Shown piece after piece: positions 42,169-52,092 of a DNA stretch of 64,000 bases. Origin of the DNA: Cryomorpha sp963741985. GTDB lineage: Bacteria; Bacteroidota; Bacteroidia; Flavobacteriales_D; Cryomorphaceae. The stretch is from positions 558,001-622,000 of the forward strand of contig CAVUKD010000004.1 of NCBI GenBank assembly GCA_963741985.1. The letters run 5' to 3'. The stretch's first letter is position 1. Every line of letters starts with the position of its first letter. Under the pieces are notes generated by a model that was not told the origin of the DNA, ran no database searches, and worked only from the letters and a program-made list of their open reading frames with translations. The position numbers and the translations under genes are program-made.

Positions 42169-42298
42169 TCTAATAGATTAAGATATTTTAAAATTTTAGT
42201 TAATATTCCGTCCAAAGAACAACCGAAAAAGGTTTCAGATGTTTACAAATGAATTAAGAATTCCTGTTAGCCCATGAGAACCAGAGCATTTAAATAAC

Positions 42299-43543
42299 TT
42301 AAAGCTGATCTAGCACGAATCGGTTCATAATCGCTTCCCGGTCAAGATACATTTCAGCATAAACACGTGCATTTATACGTATTGCATCATTTTGAGAAGT
42401 TTTTTCGATCGCGTTTTCAATAGCATGATTCAGAGCATCCTGATTTTCCGCCTCCGAAATTATTCCCACGTTATGGGCGTGAACAAGGGCAAACAATCCT
42501 GAACCTTTGTTGGCGGTGATAATCGACAAGCCACCAACTGCAAGAATAGTTGTGAGTTTTGAAGGCATCATGAGATCACTGGCATCGGCTTTTTGAACCA
42601 CTAAATGGATATCGGCAAGGTTTAAAAATTGGTTGAATTTTTCAAAAGGTTGAAGGGGCATAAACGAAAGATTATGCAATTTCATATTTTCAGCCATTTC
42701 TCTTAACGTAGTTTGATAGGGGCCCGAACCGCAAATAATGAATTTAATATGAGGCTTGTCTTTGCAAAAAAAAGCGGCTTCCAGAATAGCCTCAAGACCT
42801 TGCTTCTGACCAATGCCACCGGAATACAGTAATACTGTATCTTCGGGATCAAATCCAAAATCTCGTTTCACTTTGGCCCGGTTACCGACTGGGTAAAAGG
42901 CAGAAACGTCAGTCCAGTTCGGGAAAAAGTAAATGGATTTATGAAATTTCTCATTCAATTTTTCAATCATTCCAACCGATATACTACTTATAACCTGCGC
43001 ATGACGGCCAATAAATCTTTCAAGTGCAAATAGTAATTTCAATAGCCTTTTTGATTTGATCATACCTAAATCGCGAGCCGCTTCGATTTGCATATCCTGG
43101 ATGTGATATACGAAACTTCCCCCACGCAGAAGCCTATAAAATAAAGCAGGTAAACCAATCAAAAAAGAGGGAGCTACTGCAAAAACCAGATTGTACTTTT
43201 GCTTAAAAATAAGCCCCATCAATGGGAAAAATGAACTTATTAAAAACGAGAAATCAAGCACAATACGCTTGAAACCCGAAGGTTTTTCCGGAACATAGAT
43301 CGGGCAACGTATTACATTAATCCGCCCTCCCGAATCAAAATTTTGAACTTCTCTCTTATACCAGAAACGTGATTTTCTGTAGGGCTCCTGTACACGCCAA
43401 TGTGGGTAATACGGATATGTGGTAAGAACCGTGCAGGAATGGCCACGTGCCGCGAGCCACTGCATCATCTCACCATTGTATTTACCTATGCCAGTAGGTT
43501 CTGGTGCGTAATTGTATCCAATTAAGAGAATCCGTTTTTTCAA
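42299..43543 (-). CDS. GT4 glycosyltransferase, WcaI-like
   Basis: 414 residues, GT-B fold. The N-terminus RILLIGYNYAPEPTGIGKYN followed by TTYPYYPHWR is typical of WcaI-type colanic-acid transferases. The C-terminal half has YSGGIGQKQGLEAILEA (nucleotide-sugar site) and MPSKLTTILAVGGLSIITA. It adds a sugar to the lipid-linked repeat unit at the cytoplasmic face. Last of the long minus-strand run before the wcaJ-like gene, 53 nt after the GT2 gene. Confidence 0.9.
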   Translation of the reverse strand: MKKRILLIGYNYAPEPTGIGKYNGEMMQWLAARGHSCTVLTTYPYYPHWRVQEPYRKSRFWYKREVQNFDSGGRINVIRCPIYVPEKPSGFKRIVLDFSFLISSFFPLMGLIFKQKYNLVFAVAPSFLIGLPALFYRLLRGGSFVYHIQDMQIEAARDLGMIKSKRLLKLLFALERFIGRHAQVISSISVGMIEKLNEKFHKSIYFFPNWTDVSAFYPVGNRAKVKRDFGFDPEDTVLLYSGGIGQKQGLEAILEAAFFCKDKPHIKFIICGSGPYQTTLREMAENMKLHNLSFMPLQPFEKFNQFLNLADIHLVVQKADASDLMMPSKLTTILAVGGLSIITANKGSGLFALVHAHNVGIISEAENQDALNHAIENAIEKTSQNDAIRINARVYAEMYLDREAIMNRFVLDQL

Positions 43544-43596
43544 TTATCCGCCGCTATTAACACTAGTATATTTCATCAGTCGCACGTCTTGTCCGT

Positions 43597-44568
43597 TTAC
43601 CTACGTCTCTTAAATGACTCCTTCCGATTTTGCATAGCGTGCCGATAGGATTTTCTGAAAATAAGATCAGAAACACCAGCCCAAAGGCATTGCATGGACC
43701 ATTTAAATGAATGAATATTCCTATCGCGAATAAAAATTCGGAAAGCCTTGGCTGAAACTTTAAAATCTCGCAAAGGTTTATGCTTGAGATAATAATATTT
43801 CAGGCTTTTTTCAATGAGCTTGTTAATCTTCGGATCTTCAGAATGATACATATCCCATTTTTTTCGAAATTTACTATGGGTGGCGCGGTATTTTGAATCG
43901 TTAGCCAAATTACTCATCGTTCGTCTCTTTACATACAGATAATCAGGTAGATAATGAACTTCAGCCAGCAATGCCATTTTGCAAAACATATCCGTATCTT
44001 CCTGAGATTCCAATTCATAACCGCCTGTTTGAATATATACCGAGCGTCGGTATAAGCCAAATGGCCCCTGGGCTGTACTGGCAAAGAAAGCTACAAAGGG
44101 GGTTGGAAAAATCGACGTTGGTATATCTCTGGGAATCCCCCATTTTGAAGGAGCAAAACGACTCCTATGACCTTTCCCGATAAAATTTCCATCATTGTCG
44201 ATTTCATCAAACTGGCAAGCTACCAAGCCGACTTCCGGATGGCGCTCGAGATAATAGGACATCCTTGATAAATAGTTTTTATACAGGATATCATCGCCAT
44301 CGAGAAAATGTACAAATTCGACATCATCCGGCAAATTTGAAAATCCAAAATTCCGTCCGGGCCCTGGACCTTCATTCGCCTTTCGAAGAGCTTTGAATCG
44401 CACATCATTTGCAATGAACCGCTTCCCAATCTCAAAAGTATGATCCGTGCTTCCATTGTCCACCCATACACAAATCCAGTCTGTTAGGTCCTGAATTTGT
44501 AAAGACTTAATGGTGTCCTCAATGTGGTTCTCATTGTTATATGTAATAACGACAACACCTACTTTCAT
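43597..44568 (-). CDS. GT2 glycosyltransferase, paralogue of the 39435 gene
   Basis: 323 residues, GT-A: KVGVVVITYNNENHIEDTIK, CVWVDNGSTDHTFEI, NEGPGPGRNFGF, metal motif VHFLDGDDILYKNY. The whole length aligns by eye with the product of 39435-40397, including HKPLRDFKVSAKAFRIF near the end and a basic C-terminus. Opposite orientation of the two copies points to duplication with inversion. It lies 33 nt after the next GT2 gene of the operon. Confidence 0.9.
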   Translation of the reverse strand: MKVGVVVITYNNENHIEDTIKSLQIQDLTDWICVWVDNGSTDHTFEIGKRFIANDVRFKALRKANEGPGPGRNFGFSNLPDDVEFVHFLDGDDILYKNYLSRMSYYLERHPEVGLVACQFDEIDNDGNFIGKGHRSRFAPSKWGIPRDIPTSIFPTPFVAFFASTAQGPFGLYRRSVYIQTGGYELESQEDTDMFCKMALLAEVHYLPDYLYVKRRTMSNLANDSKYRATHSKFRKKWDMYHSEDPKINKLIEKSLKYYYLKHKPLRDFKVSAKAFRIFIRDRNIHSFKWSMQCLWAGVSDLIFRKSYRHAMQNRKESFKRRR

Positions 44569-44601
44569 ATCTTGCTTATGCTCAAGGGATAATCCGTTGT
44601 T

Positions 44602-45429
44602 CTATGATTTGTCATTCACTTCTTTCAACCGGCAATAAATCTGAGTAAAGTAAGCCATTTTAAAAATGGCAAATGCGAAGCCCCGACTTCCATCTCTAAA
44701 ACCGCCCATAAATATGAAGCTCCCAATAAAAAATATGGGACCAATTAATACTGTATTCAACAATTTGTATTTAATCTTTTGTTTCCATGTAAATTGCTTA
44801 CGAAGCACGGAATCGTTTTGCAAAGTTGAAAAACGAGCAGCTTCCCATGTCGAATAATCGATGTGCTTTCGCAAATAACTGTCAACACCACGCAAATCAC
44901 GATGATCAATTTTACTTTTGATCGACCCAACCGGTCCTTGCAAAATCGGATGCTCATGAATTTCCATGTCCATTCCACTCCACTTTTCTTCCTCAATTTT
45001 TTCGTATTCTCCCATTCCAACCTGAAATAGTGCCAGTTTTGTTAATGGATAGCCTCCTTTTAAGGGTTTATCTAAAAAATAAATGGTGTAATTTAACCAA
45101 AATCCAACATAGGAATCTTTTAAAATAGCCTTCTCAACCTCTGTCTTAAAATTTGTGGTAATATATTCATCAGCGTCCAAAAAAAGGATCCATTTTGTAT
45201 CGGGAGTATGATTTCTTAAAAACCAATTTCGTTTTTTAGGAAAATTTCCATCCCATTTGAAATCAATCAATTCAACACCCCTTCGGGTTACTATTTGGGC
45301 TGTAGCATCGCTACTGCCCGAGTCGATAACAACAATCTTTTTTGCCCATCCACTTCCAATAGCATCCAGGCAGCCGCCGAGGTTGATCTCTTCATTTTTG
45401 ACAGGAATAGCTATAGTTAAATCGAGCAT
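44602..45429 (-). CDS. GT2 glycosyltransferase, WaaE/KdtX-like
   Basis: 275 residues. LTIAIPVKNEEINLGGCLDA, IVVIDSGSSDATAQI, NFPKKRNWFLRN and WILFLDADEYIT fit the WaaE-like branch of GT2 (beta-glucosyl transferases to lipopolysaccharide core and similar). A C-terminal hydrophobic hairpin (LLNTVLIGPIFFIGSFIFMG) may hold it at the membrane. It starts 3 nt after the acetyltransferase gene. Confidence 0.88.
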   Translation of the reverse strand: MLDLTIAIPVKNEEINLGGCLDAIGSGWAKKIVVIDSGSSDATAQIVTRRGVELIDFKWDGNFPKKRNWFLRNHTPDTKWILFLDADEYITTNFKTEVEKAILKDSYVGFWLNYTIYFLDKPLKGGYPLTKLALFQVGMGEYEKIEEEKWSGMDMEIHEHPILQGPVGSIKSKIDHRDLRGVDSYLRKHIDYSTWEAARFSTLQNDSVLRKQFTWKQKIKYKLLNTVLIGPIFFIGSFIFMGGFRDGSRGFAFAIFKMAYFTQIYCRLKEVNDKS

Positions 45430-45432
45430 TTA

Positions 45433-46017
45433 TTAGTCTGTTTTTTCAAGTGACTTTCGAAAAGATTCTATTTCTGAAGCAGCAATTCTACGCTTAAGCG
45501 GTACGCATGGGAAGCCACTGCATATCATCCATTCAGGCATATTTTTGGTAACCACCGAGCGTGCTCCAATAATAGCACCTTGATGTATCACCACCCCTGG
45601 ATGCACAAACGCCTGAGCCGATATCCATGCGAAATCTTCAATCACGATCGGTTTGGTAATCAATGGAAAACCCGGTACTGAATAATCATGAGTACCAGCA
45701 CAAATATAGGATCCTTGTGAAACAACTACTCTGCGACCGATGGTTATTTTTCCTTGAGAATACAGGATGACTCCATTGGCAATTCCACATTCATCCTTCA
45801 AGATCAGGTTCCAGGGAGCCCAGATTTGAACTTGGGGATAAACATGAACACCTCTCCCGACTTGGGCGCCAAACAATCGCAACCAAAATACTCTCCAACC
45901 ATGAAAGGGCTTGGGCGAAAACCGGAAGAAAATGAAATAAAATATATTCCAAACCAGCCTTGCAAAGCGATTTTTCAAAGAAAAAGAAGGGTCTCTATGT
46001 GCCTCTTGGTTTGACAT
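45433..46017 (-). CDS. WcaF-like sugar O-acetyltransferase
   Basis: 194 residues, left-handed beta-helix (hexapeptide repeats) from about 50: FGAQVGRGVHVYPQVQIWAP, VVVSQGSYICAGTHDYSVPG (catalytic His in THDY), IEDFAWISAQAFVHPGVVIH, GAIIGARSVVTKNMP. It matches the putative colanic-acid acetyltransferase family. It transfers acetyl from acetyl-CoA to a sugar of the repeat unit. It starts 2 nt after the neighbouring GT4 gene. Confidence 0.9.
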   Translation of the reverse strand: MSNQEAHRDPSFSLKNRFARLVWNIFYFIFFRFSPKPFHGWRVFWLRLFGAQVGRGVHVYPQVQIWAPWNLILKDECGIANGVILYSQGKITIGRRVVVSQGSYICAGTHDYSVPGFPLITKPIVIEDFAWISAQAFVHPGVVIHQGAIIGARSVVTKNMPEWMICSGFPCVPLKRRIAASEIESFRKSLEKTD

Positions 46018-46019
46018 CC

Positions 46020-47225
46020 TTACAACTCATCTTTTACAAAAGTACCCGACAAAACTCGTAAAAGGGCTTTTATATTCGTATTTATTTCAAAATTCTTCTG
46101 AAATGCTTGCAGCGCTTTGATCCGCATATCACCTTTTTCCGCTATCGGAAGAGTTATCCATTTTGAAATCATTTTTTTTGCTCCATCCTTTGTATCTGTT
46201 TCAACTATACCCGCCTGTTCAGTGTCAATTTCACGCCAGATATTGATTTTATTTGAAATTAAAACCGGAGTTTTGCACGCCAGTGCTTCCACGACGGCAA
46301 TCCCAAAATTTTCCTGATGACTGGGTAATACGAACGCTTCGGCACCGTATAGAGCCCCCCATTTACTAGGACCACTGAGCATACCGGGAAACAGAACCTG
46401 ACCAGCAAGTTGCTCATTATTATTCACTTCCGTGAGGATAGACTTACCGAAATCGGTATCCAAACCAGGACCCGCAATCACCAATATCGGAATTTGATCA
46501 GCGGAATGTATACTCCCCATACAAGCTGCATAAGCCTCTATGAGTAGGTCCACTCCTTTTTTAGGATGAATACGGCTGAGAAACAAGAAATACTTTTGAT
46601 CAGGCTTGAGTCCTGATGCTTTTTGAAATTCAAATTTCATCTTTTCAGTGAGCGAGGGTGGAGGCTGAATCCCATATCCTACATTTATCGCTTGCTTTGG
46701 TCGGTAGTCCGGAAAAGTATTTTTCGCAAGCACTAATTCCTCGGCACTTGTAAAAAGAATTCCATCCGCATTATTGATTATCTTTCGTTCAATAATTTGC
46801 CAATAGATCGAGTTTCGAACTGCTTTCAGTTTGCGATCAGGCGCATTTTGAAAATAGGGATCGAGCATTCCATGAGGCATTACATACCAAGGTCTACGGT
46901 CTTTTTCTTTGAGCTTATGCATAGCTCGCATCACTGCAAAGTCGGGATAAAGCCATAAACCATGAACAATAACCGCATCGTATCTGGGAATATTTTTCAG
47001 GAGCCAAGGAAGTAATAATTTAGAATACGCCCAGGGATTTTTGCCCGTCCCCATCGGGAATATTTTAAAAGGATCACTTTTAAGAAATGTAGCATTTGAA
47101 GGATCCGTGCAAACTACCTCATTGGAGATATTAAGATCTTGCATTGCCTGAATGGTATTCCGGATTCCCTGACAAGGTCCACCTGACACCGGGTCCATAC
47201 TAGCTATCACTCTCAGAATCTTCAT
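46020..47225 (-). CDS. GT4 glycosyltransferase
   Basis: 401 residues from the ATG at 47225, which overlaps the GT9 stop (ATGA). The open frame extends 31 codons upstream to 47318 but that part lies within the GT9 gene. N-terminus KILRVIASMDPVSGGPCQGI is a clean GT-B start. C-terminal donor site: FLFLSRIHPKKGVDLLIEAY and SHQENFGIAVVEALACKTPV. Sugar and linkage unknown. Confidence 0.9.
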   Translation of the reverse strand: MKILRVIASMDPVSGGPCQGIRNTIQAMQDLNISNEVVCTDPSNATFLKSDPFKIFPMGTGKNPWAYSKLLLPWLLKNIPRYDAVIVHGLWLYPDFAVMRAMHKLKEKDRRPWYVMPHGMLDPYFQNAPDRKLKAVRNSIYWQIIERKIINNADGILFTSAEELVLAKNTFPDYRPKQAINVGYGIQPPPSLTEKMKFEFQKASGLKPDQKYFLFLSRIHPKKGVDLLIEAYAACMGSIHSADQIPILVIAGPGLDTDFGKSILTEVNNNEQLAGQVLFPGMLSGPSKWGALYGAEAFVLPSHQENFGIAVVEALACKTPVLISNKINIWREIDTEQAGIVETDTKDGAKKMISKWITLPIAEKGDMRIKALQAFQKNFEINTNIKALLRVLSGTFVKDEL

Positions 47226-48307
47226 TGCCCTTGAATAGTTTGCAATAATTTTAATACTTCGACTACGACCTGTACTGGTTGAATGGTTCGTACGCACCTC
47301 ATGTCCGGATTTACACATTTCTTAATCCCAGAGGCAGCACAAGCAGTACTTGGCATCAGGATTCTGTTATTCTCACCTTTAGGAAACCATTGTCTTGGCC
47401 TGTTGATACATGAAAAGATGGCAACACAAGGGGTACCGACACATGCGGCAAGATGGGTTGGTCCGCTATCATGGCCTACGAAGATTGATGTCTTACGGAG
47501 AATTGCAGCTGAAACACGGGGAGATGATTTACCACAAAGATTTATTCCCTCACCGGCCCATGCTTCGAGACATTTTTCTGCAATTTCGTTCTCTTCCTTT
47601 ACACCGATGATTACTAATTTATACCCCCTGAGTTCCTTTCCTAATAAGCGCATTAAATCAATCCAATTATCCACTCCCCAATCTTTTACTTTCATTTTTG
47701 TACCAACGTTCGCAGCGATAATTTTTGAATCGTTCGAATATGAGCCCAGTAAAGTCTCGGCCTTTTGAATTTCGGAGTCGAGCAAATGCAAATCCCAATA
47801 TCGATCTGCCATTAGATTAAAATCACCCAACGCTTCAATCTTTCGCTTCAAGCGGAATGCTTCCCACTCAAATTCACCCGTATGAGGATCGAGAGAAACT
47901 TCATAATCCTCGGGTGACTGGTCAAATCCGATGAATTCAGAGACACCTGCAGCTGAGAAAAACAAGCGATCGCGAATATCTGCCTTACGCGAGCGGGATG
48001 CCGTAATATTTATTACTATATCGATGCCCAAACGTCTAATATCATAAATTAATCTATTTATTAACAGTGGGTTACGCGTGCCAACCGGGTAGCTCAAAGT
48101 TTGATCAAAAAAGAAATCGGTTCCCAAAACTGCTTCAAGAGGAGCGGCCTTGCTGGCTACAGGTTTATTTGTGAGCAGGGTGATATTTGCCTGTGGAAAA
48201 ATTTCTCGAATCCGGTTGAAACAAGGTAGAGCAATGACCGTATCTCCAAGACTTCCGAGGCGGTAAATCAGAATATTTTTAGTTTGGGTGGGCATAGGTT
48301 TTATCAC
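47222..48307 (-). CDS. GT9 heptosyltransferase-like glycosyltransferase
   Basis: 361 residues. LIYRLGSLGDTVIALPCFNR and ITLLTNKPV at the start and GHDSGPTHLAACVGTPCVAI near 300 are the GT9 (ADP-heptose:LPS heptosyltransferase) marks. The tail ACAASGIKKCVNPDMRCVRT has four Cys, as in several members. In an exopolysaccharide locus it may add another sugar than heptose. It overlaps the next gene by 4 nt. Confidence 0.88.
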   Translation of the reverse strand: MIKPMPTQTKNILIYRLGSLGDTVIALPCFNRIREIFPQANITLLTNKPVASKAAPLEAVLGTDFFFDQTLSYPVGTRNPLLINRLIYDIRRLGIDIVINITASRSRKADIRDRLFFSAAGVSEFIGFDQSPEDYEVSLDPHTGEFEWEAFRLKRKIEALGDFNLMADRYWDLHLLDSEIQKAETLLGSYSNDSKIIAANVGTKMKVKDWGVDNWIDLMRLLGKELRGYKLVIIGVKEENEIAEKCLEAWAGEGINLCGKSSPRVSAAILRKTSIFVGHDSGPTHLAACVGTPCVAIFSCINRPRQWFPKGENNRILMPSTACAASGIKKCVNPDMRCVRTIQPVQVVVEVLKLLQTIQGQ

Positions 48308-48341
48308 TCAGATTTCAACGTTCAGTTTTATTAAGCAAATC

Positions 48342-49700
48342 TTATTCGTTTTGTTCACTCAGGTTAAATGAACCGATTAAAAGCCCCATAATTAATGTAC
48401 TAAATCCCAGAGTGGTCGGTTGGGCCCATTGTCCTTGAGGGAAAACCAATAGAGCGAAACTCAAAAGCATCCAAGAAAGCACTCTCCCGGACTTTAAGGC
48501 TCGAAAACTTGCAACAGATACTTTGAAACTGATGAGCACACGGATAAAAATGACTGCAATTCCCATCAAGGCACCCATTTCGCCGATTAATCTTCCCCAT
48601 TCCCCCTCAGAGATCAGAAAAGTCCGGCTTCCACCGAGGAGAGCACTTCCCGCATTGGTTCCCATCCCCAGGCCTGCACCAAAAAAAGGCATTTCACTTG
48701 CATCGGAAATTGCTTTTACCATTCCACCCAGATAGCGATCGATGAGCGTACCTTGCAATCCGCCTTCGCTGACAGCGGCATTTTCAAAACGTTTAAAATA
48801 GACTTCGGTAGCAGTTTGGAAAAACTCCATTTTGGAAAGAAGAGTAAAGAGAATGATAATCCCGACGCCAGCCACCACGATTTGTCCTAAATACCTACGC
48901 TGCTGCGAAATAGACATAAGGGCAAAAATGACCATAACAGCAATCGAAAAAGTTAACCCGCGGCTAATTGAAAAAGGAATGGATACAATAAGGCCTAGGG
49001 TGGCAGATACGAGAATCCATTTATTTATTTGTTTCGGACGTAACCAGAAGTACAATATATAGCTCGCGGCCAGACTAAAAAACAGGGTAGTACCATTTGT
49101 AAATGAGAAGGTACCCGGAGGCCTAAAATATCCCATGGCCCCACTAAATCCTGCTCCACCTACGCCTCCTACCCCTCTATTAACCAAGGCAGACTGAGGA
49201 CTAAAAAACTGGACGGATATTAACACAGCCATCGGGATTGCGAGCCAAACTATCACCTTGCCCATTTTCAAAACATCCTTCCGTGTAAATATTTTTCCAA
49301 TAAGGAATATGAACGGAAAATGAAGGAGTAGGATACGTGCACCATAGGCCGTTACAAAAAGATTTCCATGGCCAAAAAAAAGAGTAGTAAAAATCGCTAT
49401 TCCCCCTATTATTAGCATCCAGATTACGTAAGAAACCGTAGGAAAAAGATTGCGGTACCAGGCATAAAGAATAAGAATAATTGCTATCGGGTCGCGCACA
49501 ATCAGCAAGGCTTCCGACATTCCCGGCAGAACCCATTTTCTCAAGGCTCCTTCAAAAATCAAAAGAAAAAAATATACCCAGATTCCCTTTTTCAGAAATT
49601 CAATGGGCCCTTGATTCTTCGCAAGAAGCACAGAATCATCTTGCTGACTATAAATTTCTCTCTTGAGAGCGCTATGTGCTTTTTCGGTCATGAAGATCAA
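48342..49700 (-). CDS. Wzy-like polysaccharide polymerase / O-antigen ligase family
   Basis: 452 residues with about 11-12 helices and a periplasmic loop between residues 300 and 370. The Gly/Phe-rich stretch GVGGVGGAGFSGAMGYFRPP, then GTFSFTNGTTLF, and the loop with GLGMGTNAGSALLG fit the Wzy/WaaL superfamily. It would polymerise repeat units at the periplasmic face. The ATG at 49700 overlaps the upstream gene's stop (ATGA), so it is preferred over the ATG at 49691. Confidence 0.85.
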   Translation of the reverse strand: MIFMTEKAHSALKREIYSQQDDSVLLAKNQGPIEFLKKGIWVYFFLLIFEGALRKWVLPGMSEALLIVRDPIAIILILYAWYRNLFPTVSYVIWMLIIGGIAIFTTLFFGHGNLFVTAYGARILLLHFPFIFLIGKIFTRKDVLKMGKVIVWLAIPMAVLISVQFFSPQSALVNRGVGGVGGAGFSGAMGYFRPPGTFSFTNGTTLFFSLAASYILYFWLRPKQINKWILVSATLGLIVSIPFSISRGLTFSIAVMVIFALMSISQQRRYLGQIVVAGVGIIILFTLLSKMEFFQTATEVYFKRFENAAVSEGGLQGTLIDRYLGGMVKAISDASEMPFFGAGLGMGTNAGSALLGGSRTFLISEGEWGRLIGEMGALMGIAVIFIRVLISFKVSVASFRALKSGRVLSWMLLSFALLVFPQGQWAQPTTLGFSTLIMGLLIGSFNLSEQNE

Positions 49701-50947
49701 TTCGATTCTTCGAGATATTCATTTAAGGATTGAACGATCGTATTGCCATAGTTCTCCCAAGTTAGCTTGGCTGCATGGGCAGCAGCTTTCTGCCCCATCG
49801 AGCAAATTTGGTCTTTATTTTCAATAAACCAATTTAATTTTTCAGCTATTTTTTCCGGAGAACGTATGGGAACCAAGAAACCTGTTTCCCCTTCCACGAT
49901 AAGGTCTTCGCCACCGGTATTGGGTGTGATAATTATCGGCAGCCCCTGACTCATCGCCTCTTGCATAACCAGGGCCCTACCTTCAACAATGGAAGGAAGA
50001 CAAAACACATCGCAGGAACGCATTAATTCCAGCACTTCGTTATGTGGGCGATTACCCTCGTGTTTGAAATCCGAATAAATGGTGAAATACGTCTCCAGTG
50101 GCATCAAAGGTGTACCCAACACAATAAGTTCAACTGATTTTTCCAACAATTTTACAGCTTCAAACAGATCGCCAAGCCCTTTTCGTTGTCCCATTGAGCC
50201 CACGAATAAAACGCGGAGAGGACCATCGTTGCCCTTCTTGATCACCGGTTGTATGGTATGTGACGCAGGTGAGCCAAATGGGGCCATAATTAACCGCTTC
50301 GACTTTGCCCCCTCAGGAATAGAATTCAAGACAAAACTTCCCGGTGCCACCACCACGTCGGCGAGCTCCATTTCCTGCATTTTTCGATCAAGTTTCTTTT
50401 GCGAATCGAGAATTCCGCCTCCTAGAGTAGGAACCCATTCGGGATAACGCGCAGCCTCCTCTAGCAAAAGCTTACGACCTGTTTCCCAATATGCTATAGG
50501 CAAATCATAAATACATTTTAATCCCAATTCTTTTGCACTTTTAAAGCTCTCGAGAGCTCCATCTTCATACGCGTAGACCGCTTTTAAATCAACCGAAGAC
50601 CGTTCAGACTTTATGGTTTGAGCAACTTGTTTATCAAATCTCTGATACATCGAGTCGACCGAAAAAATTCCTTTCTCGTGCCGTGAAAAGTAAGGCATAT
50701 GCATTTTTTTTGATGCCAAGCGACCAACTTCCATTAGTGGATGGGTTGTAACGAATTCTGGAGGTATGGCAAACGAGCGCCTCTTCAATTCGCCTGCAAT
50801 ACCTTGAGGTAAAAGCTTAAGCCAGACAGCTTGTACGTCTATACTCATGGATGTATGAAACTTGTACAACATATCATGTCTGAATAAGGCGTCTAACACA
50901 GCGCGCAAATTAGAATTTCCGGTGGGGTGTAATACAACTATTTTCAT
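49697..50947 (-). CDS. GT4 glycosyltransferase
   Basis: 416 residues, GT-B: KIVVLHPTGNSNLRAVLDAL at the start, VLFVGSMGQRKGLGDLFEAV and PSIVEGRALVMQEAMSQGLP in the donor half. The acidic pair of the GT4 E-x7-E motif is in EGRALVMQE. It follows a 266-nt gap after the GT2 gene at 51214 and heads the second half of the locus, so a promoter may lie in that gap, but I found no clear TAnnTTTG box there. Confidence 0.9.
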   Translation of the reverse strand: MKIVVLHPTGNSNLRAVLDALFRHDMLYKFHTSMSIDVQAVWLKLLPQGIAGELKRRSFAIPPEFVTTHPLMEVGRLASKKMHMPYFSRHEKGIFSVDSMYQRFDKQVAQTIKSERSSVDLKAVYAYEDGALESFKSAKELGLKCIYDLPIAYWETGRKLLLEEAARYPEWVPTLGGGILDSQKKLDRKMQEMELADVVVAPGSFVLNSIPEGAKSKRLIMAPFGSPASHTIQPVIKKGNDGPLRVLFVGSMGQRKGLGDLFEAVKLLEKSVELIVLGTPLMPLETYFTIYSDFKHEGNRPHNEVLELMRSCDVFCLPSIVEGRALVMQEAMSQGLPIIITPNTGGEDLIVEGETGFLVPIRSPEKIAEKLNWFIENKDQICSMGQKAAAHAAKLTWENYGNTIVQSLNEYLEESN

Positions 50948-51213
50948 AAAAATAAGCTGTTTTGCCCTCTATCACATTTCCAGTTATTTAGAAAACTAGA
51001 ATCGTAAAGGTTGATTTTCATCCAATCACAAATACCGAAAGACGAAGACATGAAACCAAGATTAAATTTATAAATAATACACATTTCTCTTTCTAAATTA
51101 ATTCAGGTCACCTAACATTTTTGCCAAAGATCACTTTTTGAAGCAGACTACCTATTCAACTCAAATGGGTAGAATTGACTCTTTTTGAATTTCATATTTT
51201 TTTGATAATAAAT

Positions 51214-52092
51214 TTAAGATTGTCTATGCTTATTCTTATATGCCAGTAAAGATTTTGAAAGTGTTCTGTACTGTTTATAAGTACTTATACTAACACGTCC
51301 TACGTGTTTGAATTCAAGCGGTATTAGTTTAAAAAAAGTCCAAATTTTTTCGGCCGGACGGTTCGTTTTACGCACCTTATTACGTAAAGTACGGTATATA
51401 CTCAGCATCAAAATTGGGGCGACATACAGCAGTGGTACTCTTCTGTATTTATACACCAAGTCATTGATAATAAAACCTCTGTCTTGATCGGGATTATTTC
51501 TTTCTATCTTTGTGTTGTCATGCCACACATGAACTCCTGGCAGCAGCCAAATTTCATATCCAAAATCGAGCATTCGAATGGCGAGATCTTTTTCTTCGTG
51601 TCCATAATTTAGTGGAAATGGAACGTAATATCCTGCTTGCTTTACGCTCTCTATACGCAAAGCATGTCCGCAGCCGATGAAAAAATTCGTAGGTATCGGT
51701 TTGTCACGCGGAACTTCTCGAAATTTATACGTGTTCTTTTCAAGAATATCGAAAGCAATGGCAGCCAAGTTATTGTTATTTTGAAAATATTCAGCTGCAA
51801 TGCTTACTTCATTCTTTTTTAAAAACCAGGCGTCGTCGTCGAGACTTACAAAAATATCAGCATCACAAGTGGACATCATTTTGTTTCGCGCTTCGAGCAA
51901 ACCGAGACTTACTTCCGATCGTTCCCAGCGCACATTTGTGTACTCGGCTTGCAATTGTGAGGTACCGTCCGACGAGCCATCATCAAATACGAAAACTTCA
52001 CAATGCTCATAATCCTGCGCCAAAGCAGATTCAATTGCCATTGGCAGAACGCTTTTTCGATTTTTAGTCGTAATTCCAATGCAAACTTTCAT
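51214..52092 (-). CDS. GT2 glycosyltransferase
   Basis: 292 residues: VCIGITTKNRKSVLPMAIES, VFVFDDGSSDGTSQL, metal motif FVSLDDDAWF, and later NYGHEEKDLAIRMLDFGYEI, which carries the ED motif of rhamnosyl/galactosyl GT2 enzymes. C-terminal helices (LLYVAPILMLSIYRTLRNKV) may bind the membrane. It overlaps the upstream GT4 gene by 4 nt and ends the first block of the locus. Confidence 0.9.
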   Translation of the reverse strand: MKVCIGITTKNRKSVLPMAIESALAQDYEHCEVFVFDDGSSDGTSQLQAEYTNVRWERSEVSLGLLEARNKMMSTCDADIFVSLDDDAWFLKKNEVSIAAEYFQNNNNLAAIAFDILEKNTYKFREVPRDKPIPTNFFIGCGHALRIESVKQAGYYVPFPLNYGHEEKDLAIRMLDFGYEIWLLPGVHVWHDNTKIERNNPDQDRGFIINDLVYKYRRVPLLYVAPILMLSIYRTLRNKVRKTNRPAEKIWTFFKLIPLEFKHVGRVSISTYKQYRTLSKSLLAYKNKHRQS

